DNA of 64,000 nt, taken from positions 558,001 to 622,000 of the forward strand of contig NZ_CP126969.1 in assembly GCF_030252165.1 (NCBI RefSeq), given 5' to 3'. Position 1 is the first letter of the stretch; the number at the start of each line of letters is the position of its first letter. The notes under the pieces are model-generated. The model did not search any database. It was not told the DNA's origin and saw nothing but the letters and a program-made list of their open reading frames with translations. The position numbers and the translations under genes were made by a program. This DNA is from Corynebacterium breve. Its GTDB lineage: Bacteria > Actinomycetota > Actinomycetes > Mycobacteriales > Mycobacteriaceae. Shown here piece after piece: positions 55,874 through 64,000 of this stretch.

Positions 55874-56368
55874 ATGACTGATGTAGTACAGCGCGGACTG
55901 TGGTTTGAGGAATACCAGGAAGGCACTCGCTATCTTCACCGACCAGGCCGCACCGTAACCGAAGCAGACGACGTCGTGTTCACCACACTGACTATGAATA
56001 CCCAGCCGCTGCACCTCGACGCACATTGGTCTTCGCAGCAGGGGGGCTTTGGCGGCCAGCGCCTAGTCAACTCCATGTGGACGCTGTCTACCGTCGTCGG
56101 ACTGTCGGTTTCCCAGCTGACTTTGGGCACCATTGTTGCCAACTTGGGATTTACCGAGATCAGTTTTCCCAACCCCATGTTTCACGGCGACACCTTGTAT
56201 GCAGAAACAGTGTGCGTAGGAAAGCGTCTATCCAAGTCTCGTCCAGGACAGGGCATCGTCGAGTTGGAGCACATTGGGCGCAACCAAAAGGGCGACGTTG
56301 TGTGCAAGGCTGTGCGATCCACTTTGGTGCAGTGTGACCCGGAAGCAGGAGGGGCGCAAAACCAATGA
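55874..56368 (+). CDS. MaoC-family (R)-enoyl-CoA hydratase
   Basis: 164 residues, hot-dog fold. FEEYQEGTRYLHRPGRTVTE, TMNTQPLHLDAHWS (hydratase Asp/His dyad region: D and H in LHLDAH) and FPNPMFHGDTLYAE. The homologue Rv2499c hydrates 3-methylglutaconyl-CoA and itaconyl-CoA. GGAAAGGAAT lies about 10 nt before the ATG. Its stop overlaps the next start by ATGA, so translation is coupled to the lyase. Confidence 0.88.
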   Translation: MTDVVQRGLWFEEYQEGTRYLHRPGRTVTEADDVVFTTLTMNTQPLHLDAHWSSQQGGFGGQRLVNSMWTLSTVVGLSVSQLTLGTIVANLGFTEISFPNPMFHGDTLYAETVCVGKRLSKSRPGQGIVELEHIGRNQKGDVVCKAVRSTLVQCDPEAGGAQNQ

Positions 56369-57195
56369 TGACGAACCAGTGGAATCCAGTTGGGCCAGGG
56401 CTCTTGTTCGCACCTGCGGATCGTCCAGAGCGGTTTGCCAAAGCCGCAGAACGATCTGACATGGTCATCCTCGACCTCGAAGACGGCTGCCGACCAGAAA
56501 ACCGCGAGGAGGCTCGGGCTAACATCCAGGATTCAGAGCTTGATCCAGACAAAGTCATCGTTCGTGTGAACCCCACGACAACGGACGAATTTGTCTTGGA
56601 CTGCCGGGCCCTAGCAACCACTCGATACCGAACAGTCATGCTGGCGAAAGCGGAATCGGAAAACAACGTCGACACCTTAGCCAAAGCCCTGCCAGAGGTA
56701 CAGATCATTGCGCTCGTCGAAACGCCTCTCGGGGTGCTCAACGCGCAACAGATTGCGGCTCACGACGCGGTGGTTGCAATGTTTTGGGGAGCCGAGGATC
56801 TGGTCGCTGGGCTTGGCGGGACCTCGTCGCGCACAGCTGACGGCACCTACCGTATGTTGCCAAAATACGCGCGTGCACACGTTCAGGTGGCGGCGGCAGC
56901 GTATGGAAAGGCCGCGTTGGACTCCGTTTACGTCAACATTCCGGACACTGAAGGCCTCCGCGCAGAAGTCGCAGATGCGGCGGCCCTCGGTTATGCGGGC
57001 ACCTGCTGCATTCACCCTTCACAGGTGGAGATCATTCGCGAAGAATTTCGTCCGAGCGAAGAAAAAATCGACTGGGCATCTCGTCTCTTGCGTGAGGCCC
57101 AAAGCAACCGCGGAGCCTTTAGTTTCGAAGGCCGGATGGTTGATGAACCACTATTCCGCCAGGCCCAAGCTATTGTGCGTCGCGCCGGGATCTAA
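56365..57195 (+). CDS. CitE-like beta-hydroxyacyl-CoA lyase (HMG-CoA / citramalyl-CoA)
   Basis: 276 residues, HpcH/HpaI TIM-barrel. LFAPADRPERFAKAAERSD, VILDLEDGCRPENRE, IVRVNPTTTDE-like VIVRVNPTTT, LAKAES, ALVETPLGVLNA and FWGAEDLVAGLGGTSSR with the metal ligands (Glu in VETP, Asp in AEDL). No citrate lyase alpha/gamma genes are near. The homologue Rv2498c cleaves (R)-HMG-CoA and citramalyl-CoA. That places it as the lyase step of leucine breakdown and of itaconate removal. A 44-nt gap before fadD. Confidence 0.9.
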   Translation: MMTNQWNPVGPGLLFAPADRPERFAKAAERSDMVILDLEDGCRPENREEARANIQDSELDPDKVIVRVNPTTTDEFVLDCRALATTRYRTVMLAKAESENNVDTLAKALPEVQIIALVETPLGVLNAQQIAAHDAVVAMFWGAEDLVAGLGGTSSRTADGTYRMLPKYARAHVQVAAAAYGKAALDSVYVNIPDTEGLRAEVADAAALGYAGTCCIHPSQVEIIREEFRPSEEKIDWASRLLREAQSNRGAFSFEGRMVDEPLFRQAQAIVRRAGI

Positions 57196-57239
57196 CCACT
57201 TACAACTCACTCTCTCCAATCAAGAAAGCAGAAAAGACA

Positions 57240-58943
57240 ATGACTAGCTGCAGCTACGATTTCACCCCAGTATCTAATGGATCGATCGCCGTGGACGAAG
57301 CAGGGAACAGAATCTCATGGGTTAAGGGTCCAGGTGTTGATCAAGGCGCACCGCCTTTGCGCGAAGATACGTTAGGACAAATGCTTCGTTCGGTGGTTGA
57401 GCGTTACCCGCACCGCGACTGCATCATCGATGTCTACGCGGACGTGTCCTTTACCTACGAGCGCTTTTACAACCGCGTTCTTCGTTTGGCCAGCGCATTC
57501 ATCCGTCATGGTTTCCGCAAAGGCGACCGTGTCGGTATTTGGTCCACCAACCGCTGGGAATGGCTTATTGTGCAGTGGGCCTGCCACCACCTTGGCTTAG
57601 TATTGGTGAACATTAACCCTGCTTACCGCCAGTCGGAACTGAATTATGTACTAGCGAAAGCCGGCGTCAAGATGGTCTTTGCGGCGCAGCGTTTCAAGGA
57701 CTCCGACTACCGCACCATGCTCAATGAGGCGCGCAAACAGCGCGGAGTAAACCTTGAGCGCATCATCTACTTCGGCTCCACCGAGTGGTACGACGCGATG
57801 CACGGTGACATCGATGATCTGAGCGAGCACACTAAGGATCTGCACAACGACGATCCGGTAAACATCCAGTTCACCTCGGGCACCACCGGATTTCCAAAGG
57901 GTGCGACGCTGAGCCACCGCAATATCTTGAACAACGGATACTTTGTAGGTGAAAACCTGCACTACACCGAAGAAGATCGTGTTGTTACCCCGGTGCCTTT
58001 CTTCCACTGCTTCGGCATGGTGATGGGAACCATCGCGATCTTGTCGCACGGAGGCTGCATGGTTATCCCAGCGCCCTCCTTTAAGTCCCGAGAAACCCTG
58101 AAGGCCGTCCAAGTGGCTAAGGCAACCTCCCTCTACGGTGTGCCGACCATGTTCATCCAGGAGCTCGACGAGGCGGAAGACCACCGCGAGTACGGCAGCC
58201 CCTACGACCTTTCGTCGTTGCGAACCGGCATTATGTCTGGCACCTCGTGTCCGACTAAGACGATGCGCGAGGTCATGGACGATTTCGGTATGCAGGACAT
58301 CACCATTTGCTACGGCATGACGGAAACCTCACCGGTATCGTTCCAAACCCGCACCAATGCACCGCTGGACAAGCGCGTGACCACGGTCGGCCAGATTATG
58401 CCACACCTCGAGTGCAAGCTTGTCGACGAAGAAACCGGCGAACCGGTGGCACTTGGCGAGCAAGGTGAAATTCTCGTGCGCGGCTACTCGGTCATGAAAG
58501 GGTACTGGGAGCACCCAGAAAAGACGGCAGAGGCCATCGACGAGGATGGCTGGATGCACTCCGGAGATCTCGGTGTGCTGGACGACGAGGGCTACCTTTC
58601 GGTTACTGGTCGCTTGAAGGACATGCTTATCCGCGGTGGTGAAAACATTTACCCGCGTGAGATTGAAGAATTCCTTTTCACCCACCCTGACGTAGTCGAT
58701 GCCCAGGTTATTGGTGTTCCTGACGACAAGTACGGCGAAGAAATCATGGCGTATGTCATTTTGCGCGACGGCGTCGACGATCTCACTGCTGACGAAGTAG
58801 CGGAGTTCGCCCACGGCAAGCTCTCTCGCCACAAGGTGCCACGCTACATCCACGTAGTCGAGAGTTACCCGATGACGGTATCCGGCAAGGTACGCAAGGT
58901 GGATCTGCGCGAAATGGCACCGAAGGTTCTGGGGTGGATCTAA
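57240..58943 (+). CDS. Acyl-CoA synthetase (AMP-binding, FadD35-like)
   Basis: 567 residues, ANL superfamily. P-loop IQFTSGTTGFPKGATLSH, FFHCFGMVMG, ICYGMTETSPVSFQ and the C-terminal GRLKDMLIRGGENIYPREIE hinge, with the catalytic Lys in SGKVRKVDL. It activates a carboxylic acid; in this operon isovalerate is the simplest guess, with itaconate or medium-chain acids as alternatives. GAAAGCAGAAAAG precedes the ATG. The CoA-transferase gene begins directly after its stop. Confidence 0.92.
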   Translation: MTSCSYDFTPVSNGSIAVDEAGNRISWVKGPGVDQGAPPLREDTLGQMLRSVVERYPHRDCIIDVYADVSFTYERFYNRVLRLASAFIRHGFRKGDRVGIWSTNRWEWLIVQWACHHLGLVLVNINPAYRQSELNYVLAKAGVKMVFAAQRFKDSDYRTMLNEARKQRGVNLERIIYFGSTEWYDAMHGDIDDLSEHTKDLHNDDPVNIQFTSGTTGFPKGATLSHRNILNNGYFVGENLHYTEEDRVVTPVPFFHCFGMVMGTIAILSHGGCMVIPAPSFKSRETLKAVQVAKATSLYGVPTMFIQELDEAEDHREYGSPYDLSSLRTGIMSGTSCPTKTMREVMDDFGMQDITICYGMTETSPVSFQTRTNAPLDKRVTTVGQIMPHLECKLVDEETGEPVALGEQGEILVRGYSVMKGYWEHPEKTAEAIDEDGWMHSGDLGVLDDEGYLSVTGRLKDMLIRGGENIYPREIEEFLFTHPDVVDAQVIGVPDDKYGEEIMAYVILRDGVDDLTADEVAEFAHGKLSRHKVPRYIHVVESYPMTVSGKVRKVDLREMAPKVLGWI

Positions 58944-59666
58944 ATGACACTGAACAAGACTTTTGCGTCTGAAATGCTGAAGGACCTCATCGCAGATACC
59001 GTCAGCGACGGAATGACACTCGCTGTTGGTGGATTCGGGCTCTGTGGTGTGCCGTTCTTGCTCATCGAAGCGTTGCGCGATGTTGGGCGAAAGAATCTGA
59101 CGGTCGTATCCAACAATATGGGCGTCGATGGCAAGGGCCTGGGCATCCTGCTTGAAAATGGCCAAGTTTCCAAGGTGCTGTCGAGTTACGTCGGTGAAAA
59201 CAAGGAGTTTGCGCGACAGTATCTGGCGGGAGAGCTGGAAGTGGAGTTTAATCCGCAGGGCACACTGGCCGAACGACTCCGCGCAGGCGGCGCTGGCATC
59301 CCCGCGTTTTACACTGCGACTGGTTACGGCACGGTAATCGCGGAAGGAAAGCCGACTGCGGAGTTTGATGGCCAGCACTACGTCATGGAGCGAGGCATCG
59401 TCGCGGACGTGGGACTAGTGCATGCTTGGCGCGGCGACGTGGGCGGGAACCTTGTGTACCGTCGCACTGCCCGCAATTTCAATCCTCTTTGTGCAGAGTC
59501 CGGCCAGGTGACTATCGCGCAGTGTGAGGAGATCCTGCCACTGGGAGAAATTGATCCCGATCTGGTCATGACCCCTGGAGTGCATATTGACCACGTAGTT
59601 CAGGCTGACGATCGCGAAAAGCCGATTGAGCAGGCGACAACCCGTCCGAAGGTAAAGGAGAACTAG
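58944..59666 (+). CDS. scoA: 3-Oxoacid / itaconate CoA-transferase subunit A
   Basis: 240 residues. Alpha subunit of the SCOT family: MTLAVGGFGLCGVPFLLIEAL, VSNNMGVDGKGLGILLE-like block, GYVGENKEF-type SYVGENKEFARQYLAGELE, and GTLAERLRAGGAGIPAFYT, then NFNPLCA. With ScoB it transfers CoA from succinyl-CoA to acetoacetate; the mycobacterial pair also acts on itaconate. Directly adjacent to fadD (0 nt) and to scoB (0 nt). Confidence 0.93.
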   Translation: MTLNKTFASEMLKDLIADTVSDGMTLAVGGFGLCGVPFLLIEALRDVGRKNLTVVSNNMGVDGKGLGILLENGQVSKVLSSYVGENKEFARQYLAGELEVEFNPQGTLAERLRAGGAGIPAFYTATGYGTVIAEGKPTAEFDGQHYVMERGIVADVGLVHAWRGDVGGNLVYRRTARNFNPLCAESGQVTIAQCEEILPLGEIDPDLVMTPGVHIDHVVQADDREKPIEQATTRPKVKEN

Positions 59667-60332
59667 ATGACTACCGCGACTATTGGTTGGACCCGCGACC
59701 AGATGGCTGCCGAGGCAGCTAAAGAACTGAAAGACGGCGACTACGTCAACCTAGGAATCGGAATTCCTACGCTCGTGGCGAACAATCTCCCAGAAGGCGT
59801 TTCCGTGATCTTGCAAAGTGAAAATGGCATCCTTGGGATGGGCCCGTTTCCATTCGAAGGTGAGGAAGACGCGGATCTGATTAACGCAGGTAAGCAAACG
59901 GTTACGTTGCAAACGGGCGCTTCTACCTTTGACTCTGCGACAAGCTTCGGAATGATCCGAGGCGGCAAAGTGAAAATGGCCGTGCTCGGTGCCATGCAGG
60001 TTGCTCAGAATGGCGATCTAGCCAACTGGATGATTCCCGGGAAGATGGTCAAAGGCATGGGAGGCGCGATGGATCTGGTCGCTGGAACCCCACGGGTTCT
60101 TGTTGTGACAGATCATGTTGCTCGCGATGGATCGCCGAAGCTGCGACACCGGTGCGACCTCCCATTGACCGGCGCCGGCGTTGTCGATCGCATCATTACG
60201 GACATGGGGGTCTTCGATGTCGGCGAAGACCTGCTGATTCTACGCAAGCTTGCTCCTGGCATCACCATCAAGGATATCGAGGCCAACACTGAAGCTGATT
60301 TCGTCGTCGAACTAGATGAAGTGGAGTACTAA
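59667..60332 (+). CDS. scoB: 3-Oxoacid / itaconate CoA-transferase subunit B
   Basis: 221 residues. Beta subunit of the SCOT family: [15 protein letters not shown] and the active-site Glu in [11 protein letters not shown] (E52), which carries the CoA thioester, then [14 protein letters not shown] and [22 protein letters not shown] lies before the ATG. The thiolase gene begins 3 nt after its stop. Confidence 0.94.
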   Translation: MTTATIGWTRDQMAAEAAKELKDGDYVNLGIGIPTLVANNLPEGVSVILQSENGILGMGPFPFEGEEDADLINAGKQTVTLQTGASTFDSATSFGMIRGGKVKMAVLGAMQVAQNGDLANWMIPGKMVKGMGGAMDLVAGTPRVLVVTDHVARDGSPKLRHRCDLPLTGAGVVDRIITDMGVFDVGEDLLILRKLAPGITIKDIEANTEADFVVELDEVEY

Positions 60333-60335
60333 CTC

Positions 60336-61535
60336 ATGTCTCAAACAAACAAGAACAATGACGTTGTCATCCTTGGTGGAGCACGTACACCGCAGGGTAA
60401 AATGCTCGGCGCACTTGCCGGTCTTGATGCAGTCGAACTTGGTGCCCACGCGGTGAAAAACGCGGTGGAACGAGCCGGGGTAGTCCCTGGTGATGTTGGA
60501 TTTGTCGTCCTCGGTCAGGTGGTGCAGGCAGGCCAAGGGCAGAACCCGGCCCGGCAGACCGCGATCAAAGCTGGTTTGCCGTGGAGCGTTCCGGCCGAGA
60601 CGATTAACAAAGTATGTCTGTCAGGCCTTACGGCGGTCATACAAGCAGCACGAATGATCCGTCTTGGCGAGTGCGATGTTGCCGTTGCCGGTGGTCAGGA
60701 GTCGATGACCAACGCGCCATTCGTCGCTCATGGGGTGCGTAAAGGAAAGGCATATGGCGCATTGCAGCTCGAGGATACGTTGGAGCGGGACGGTCTGTCG
60801 GATGCCTTTGATCAGTGTTCGATGGGTGTGCTTACTGAAGGACCCATCGCCGATCTAGGCATCTCACGTGAGGATCAAGACCAGGTCGCTGCGAGCTCTC
60901 ACCAACGTGCGGCTGCAGCTCAAGACGCGGGAATCTTTGCGGCCGAGATCGCGCCGCTGGAGATTCCACAACGGAAGGGAGCCCCCATCGTTGTGGACAC
61001 TGACCAAGGGATTCGAGCGGAAACTACCGTTGAGACCCTCTCGGCATTGCGACCAGCGTTTACCAAAGACGGCACGATTACAGCGGGAAATGCTTCTCCG
61101 ATCTCTGATGGTGCAGCAGCTGTGGTTCTCGCGCGACGTTCGTGGGCCGAAGAACGCAATCTGGAGTACCTCGCGGTGTTAGGAGAAGCGGGGCAAACCG
61201 CAGGACCGGATAATTCCTTGCACGCCCAGCCCGCCGATTCGCTCAAAGAAGCTTTGCGACGAGCCAATTGGCAAGCCGAGGACTTGGATTTCATTGAAAT
61301 CAACGAGGCATTCGGTGCAGTTGCCGTGAAATCACTGCGCGAACTGAACTATTCGGCCGACAAATGCAATATCTACGGTGGCGCTATTGCTCTTGGGCAC
61401 CCGATTGGTGCCTCGGGGGCTCGTCTGACACTGACAGCTGCATATGAGCTGCAGCGTCGGGGTACCGGCAAAGCCGGCGTAAGCCTATGTGGTGGTGGCG
61501 GGCAGGGCGACGCACTTTTGCTGTACCGCGACTAA
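60336..61535 (+). CDS. Acetyl-CoA acetyltransferase (thiolase)
   Basis: 399 residues. Catalytic Cys in INKVCLSGLTA (C94), GHPIGASGA with the His, and the second Cys in VSLCGGGGQGDALL. ANEAFGA-type INEAFGAVAVKSL is intact. It splits acetoacetyl-CoA into two acetyl-CoA, the last step of the pathway. This gene is not part of the mycobacterial block as I remember it, so its inclusion makes the operon self-sufficient. Confidence 0.94.
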   Translation: MSQTNKNNDVVILGGARTPQGKMLGALAGLDAVELGAHAVKNAVERAGVVPGDVGFVVLGQVVQAGQGQNPARQTAIKAGLPWSVPAETINKVCLSGLTAVIQAARMIRLGECDVAVAGGQESMTNAPFVAHGVRKGKAYGALQLEDTLERDGLSDAFDQCSMGVLTEGPIADLGISREDQDQVAASSHQRAAAAQDAGIFAAEIAPLEIPQRKGAPIVVDTDQGIRAETTVETLSALRPAFTKDGTITAGNASPISDGAAAVVLARRSWAEERNLEYLAVLGEAGQTAGPDNSLHAQPADSLKEALRRANWQAEDLDFIEINEAFGAVAVKSLRELNYSADKCNIYGGAIALGHPIGASGARLTLTAAYELQRRGTGKAGVSLCGGGGQGDALLLYRD

Positions 61536-61621
61536 AGGGAATCGTCGAAATTAGCAGGGATCCGCAGTACCTTCGGGTGCTGCGGATTTCGCACATACAG
61601 AAACGCTCGAAAGGACAGAAA

Positions 61622-62398
61622 ATGACTGAAGACTTCATGTTCACCCGCACAGGCTCGACTACCTTTGCGCCGACCAGAAATACTGAGGGAGCATGGTCTG
61701 CCGAGGACTTCCACTTCGCCTCTCTGGCAGGATTGATCGTCCACGAAACACTACGGGTGCGTGGCGACGATAGCAGGCACATCAGCCGGGTAAGCTACGA
61801 CATCTTGGGCAGGCTGCCGTACGGAGAAGTAGAGATAAGCGTTAAAACTATCCGCCCAGGCCGGCAGATTGAGCTAGTGCAGACGACCGTGCGGTTGGGT
61901 GACCGAGACGCGATCGTGGCCCGCATTTGGTTTCTTGAACCTGCGGAAACGGAAGCGGCAGCTGCCTGCGAGATTCCGTTTCTGCCGAACCCGGACGATT
62001 GCCCGGAAAGGGTGCTGTCCGAGATCTGGGAAGGTGGCCACCTAAAGCAGGTGCACGCGCGCCATGCGTTAGTACCTCGGCCTGGGCGGGCGGCAACGTG
62101 GCTGACTTCACCGAACCAGATAGTTGATGGCGAAGAGCGAAACGCTGTTGCAGAGTTTTTCAGCCGGATCGACATCGCAAATGGGATCGCTGCGCGCCAG
62201 GAACCCAATGAGTGGGCCTACCCAAACGTCGATCTCACTGTGCACCTATTCCGCCAGCCAAAAGGCACCTGGACAGGCTTAGATACCACGGTTACCTGGG
62301 GAAGCGAAGGAGTTGGTCTGACCAGCTCAGTTCTTCACGACGTGGAAGGGCCAGTCGGTCGCGCGGAGCAGAGCATCACACTGCGACGGGTGAACTAG
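61622..62398 (+). CDS. Acyl-CoA thioesterase-like (hot-dog) protein
   Basis: 258 residues. It looks like the double-hot-dog thioesterase-like superfamily: SYDILGRLPYGEVEISVKTIRPGRQIELVQTTV is typical (residues 60-92), with a C-terminal WAYPNVDLTVHLFRQPKGTW and TWGSEGVGLTSSVLHDVEG block. It may release acids from CoA to keep the CoA pool free during catabolism. GAAAGGACAG precedes ATG 61622; the frame from 61487 overlaps the thiolase gene. Last gene of the operon, 86 nt after the thiolase. Confidence 0.82.
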   Translation: MTEDFMFTRTGSTTFAPTRNTEGAWSAEDFHFASLAGLIVHETLRVRGDDSRHISRVSYDILGRLPYGEVEISVKTIRPGRQIELVQTTVRLGDRDAIVARIWFLEPAETEAAAACEIPFLPNPDDCPERVLSEIWEGGHLKQVHARHALVPRPGRAATWLTSPNQIVDGEERNAVAEFFSRIDIANGIAARQEPNEWAYPNVDLTVHLFRQPKGTWTGLDTTVTWGSEGVGLTSSVLHDVEGPVGRAEQSITLRRVN

Positions 62399-62407
62399 AC
62401 CCAGACA

Positions 62408-62455
62408 CGATTAATCCCCCGGAGGGTGCGACCTCCGGGGGATTAATCGTCGTTA
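62408..62455. terminator. Bidirectional terminator between the catabolic operon and the cytochrome b gene
   Basis: Perfect 18-bp stem: 62408-62425 pairs with 62432-62449 (CGATTAATCCCCCGGAGG and its complement), loop of 6. There is no long T-run on either side. Confidence 0.75.
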
Positions 62456-62463
62456 AGCAAGAT

Positions 62464-63912
62464 TTAGCGCATGGTCACATTGCCGAAAATTCGGGCAACT
62501 GGCGCAAGAAGCATCGGCCGAGCCGCAATTGTTGCGCCCACGGTAATGAGCGTTGCAACAACGAACAGAATGAAGCCGAGCCAGTTATTTGCATACTCAG
62601 ATGGATCGACGGAGCCTTGGGCTGCGAACATGTGGTTCAGGTTGCGTAGCGCGCCGGTGGCGAAGACGAGGAACACATGGGTGATGATGAAGATGACGAA
62701 GTAGATCATCACTGGGAAGTGCAGCTTGCGGGCGACTTCGACTGGGTAGGCCTTGTTTAAAGCATCATTGTCCTTTGGCCAAAACATGCTCATGCGGTAA
62801 CCGGTCGCGATTGCTAATGGGGCGGCGATGAAGACCGTGACAAAGTACGCGATCTGCTGCAGGCCGTTGTAATGCACCCAGCCGTTTTCCGTCGGCCAAT
62901 CGAGTGTGAAGTATTGCAAAGCTGAGGACGCAGCAGCGGGGAAGACATCCCAGCTGGTAGGTACGATGCGCATCCACTGCCCAGTAGCGAAGAGCAGGAC
63001 GAAAAACAACAATCCGTTGAAAACCCACAGTGCATCCATCGCCATGTGGAACCAGATAGTGAGACTGATCTTTGCCCCGCCTTTGCGCGGCGACCAGAAA
63101 GCTGGTGGTTTACGTTCGCCACGGATCTGGATACCGGAGCGAATGATGAGAACCATGAGGAACGCGTTGAAGAAATGCGACCATGCCAGCCATGCTGGAA
63201 ATCCCACGGGTGCGTTTTCGGGGAGAGGTGCGTGACCTGGGTGCTCGGCGATGAAAGCCGTGCCATTAGCGGAACTTACGAAAGAACGCGCACCCCAAAC
63301 GAGTGCCGCGACCAGGGCGATCGCGCCGACGAGTGCTGCTAGTCCCACGGCGATCCACTGGCTTCTGGTGAACATGCCGTACTTCGTCGGCTTAGGTTGA
63401 GCAGTCGAAGTAGGTTCCTTTTGCGCGTCAGCAGGCTTCGCGTTGGAAACCTTCTGGGTAGGCCTAGTTTCTTCTGGCTCTGACGTTATTGCAGGTGCAT
63501 CTGATTCGACAACGGAGTACACCATTCGTTCGGCCTGAACTGCGCTCGGCCACGGCGCACCCCCAGGGACGCGGGGAAGTCCTTGTCGCAGGGAGACGGA
63601 CTGCATTGTGCCTTGACGAACAGGTTCTGCAATGACAGGTGCCGATGCGACTTCTTCGACTTCTCCCGGGGCAGTCGTGATCTGGGTGGCCTCGACCGGA
63701 GGCCAGCCGTCGCCACCGGGGACGCGGGGAAGACCTCGGCGCAGTGTGACCTCGAACTGTGGGGCGGAAGGGGCAAGTTCCACAGGTTCGGCGTTAGGCG
63801 TCGGAGCCTTATCGACGACAACGCGATCCAAATCCACCACATCGACGGGCGGCCACGGAGCGGCACCGGGGTGGCGTGGAAGACCTCGGCGGACTCTAAT
63901 TGAGGAAGTCAT
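62464..63912 (-). CDS. Di-haem cytochrome b-type membrane protein with N-terminal R-x-GLPR repeats
   Basis: 482 residues. A soluble, Pro-rich N-terminus (about 170 residues) has three copies of an R-x-GLPR-x-PG-x-x-x-WP motif (residues about 8-22, 58-72 and 109-123). Six membrane helices follow, of the cytochrome b561 / hydrogenase b-subunit type, with possible haem His in SHFFNAF, WFHMAMD, KLHFPVM and ITHVFLV. It starts next to the etfA stop: GTG 63921 would overlap it by GTGA, ATG 63912 gives MTSSIRVRRGLPR. Likely co-transcribed with etfA and so a candidate quinone-linked partner of ETF. Confidence 0.8.
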   Translation of the reverse strand: MTSSIRVRRGLPRHPGAAPWPPVDVVDLDRVVVDKAPTPNAEPVELAPSAPQFEVTLRRGLPRVPGGDGWPPVEATQITTAPGEVEEVASAPVIAEPVRQGTMQSVSLRQGLPRVPGGAPWPSAVQAERMVYSVVESDAPAITSEPEETRPTQKVSNAKPADAQKEPTSTAQPKPTKYGMFTRSQWIAVGLAALVGAIALVAALVWGARSFVSSANGTAFIAEHPGHAPLPENAPVGFPAWLAWSHFFNAFLMVLIIRSGIQIRGERKPPAFWSPRKGGAKISLTIWFHMAMDALWVFNGLLFFVLLFATGQWMRIVPTSWDVFPAAASSALQYFTLDWPTENGWVHYNGLQQIAYFVTVFIAAPLAIATGYRMSMFWPKDNDALNKAYPVEVARKLHFPVMIYFVIFIITHVFLVFATGALRNLNHMFAAQGSVDPSEYANNWLGFILFVVATLITVGATIAARPMLLAPVARIFGNVTMR

Positions 63913-63917
63913 GTTGA

Positions 63918-64000
63918 TCACCCGCGCTGCTGAATAATAGCTTCGGTGAGTTTTGGCACGATGTCGAAGATATCGCCGACGATCCCGAAATCGGCGATGT
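63918..64000 (-). CDS. etfA: Electron transfer flavoprotein alpha subunit, C-terminus (partial)
   Basis: Only the last 26 codons are in the window; the 5' part is past the right edge. They read IADFGIVGDIFDIVPKLTEA then IIQQRG and stop, which is the conserved C-terminus of EtfA. ETF accepts electrons from acyl-CoA dehydrogenases. The cytochrome b gene follows with 5 nt between stop and ATG, or a 4-nt overlap with the GTG. Confidence 0.8.
   Translation of the reverse strand, partial: IADFGIVGDIFDIVPKLTEAIIQQRG

Overview
The window is a gene-dense stretch (roughly 57% GC by eye) of a Corynebacterium chromosome. The evidence is the gene content and order: a resuscitation-promoting factor, a CspB-type cold-shock gene, a DUF3027 gene, serC and gltA back to back, mctB/mctC, mycoredoxin, dfrA/thyA, cysQ, lhr, pgi, chorismate mutase, a UvrD/PcrA helicase and an M23 peptidase. 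This order matches what I remember of C. glutamicum around cg0931-cg0980 and of Mycobacterium tuberculosis Rv0861c-Rv0877 and Rv0946c-Rv0955. No insertion sequence, prophage, CRISPR array or rRNA operon is visible. There is one tRNA gene, tRNA-Arg(CCT).

Layout. 1-6.6 kb (minus): start of a small membrane protein, a PLP aminotransferase, a DUF3239 protein, an XPB-type helicase, a TetR regulator and an XPB-associated helicase-C protein. 6.6-11.5 kb: a small leaderless gene, rpfA behind a c-di-AMP (ydaO/yuaA) riboswitch, a cold-shock protein, two envelope proteins, DUF3027 and a class-IV aminotransferase-like protein. 11.8-16 kb: purine permease, TrmH-type rRNA methyltransferase, DUF6928 and the septation protein SepH. 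16-25 kb: serC / gltA-fkpA, aldo-keto reductase, the monocarboxylate transporter pair mctB-mctC, a Tat-exported DUF1906 protein and an MFS exporter. 25-43.3 kb: tRNA-Arg, mycoredoxin-dfrA-thyA-cysQ, lhr, a secreted two-repeat protein, nei2, a second MFS transporter, DedA, YccF, pgi, a Pro-rich lipoprotein, an MhuD-type heme oxygenase, chorismate mutase, uvrD/pcrA and a LytM peptidase. 43.5-48.5 kb: a PadR-regulated ABC transporter between two similar LytM/M23 peptidase genes. 48.7-50.2 kb: PerM-like division protein.

50.2-62.4 kb is the accessory highlight: a TetR gene followed by accD1, accA1, an acyl-CoA dehydrogenase, a MaoC hydratase, a CitE-like lyase, an acyl-CoA synthetase, scoA, scoB, a thiolase and a thioesterase-like gene, all on the plus strand with very short gaps. 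The gene set corresponds to M. tuberculosis Rv2498c-Rv2506 (leucine/isovalerate catabolism and itaconate dissimilation) plus a thiolase. Read as a pathway it is complete from isovalerate to acetyl-CoA. Two inverted repeats of the same 18-bp design flank the end of the TetR gene and the start of the operon. At the right edge, converging on it, lie the end of etfA and a b-type cytochrome gene with three N-terminal R-x-GLPR repeats; these could carry electrons from the acyl-CoA dehydrogenase to the membrane.

Many genes here have a -10 hexamer 6-8 nt before the start codon, which suggests leaderless transcription. Most convergent pairs share a bidirectional hairpin terminator or have touching stop codons.
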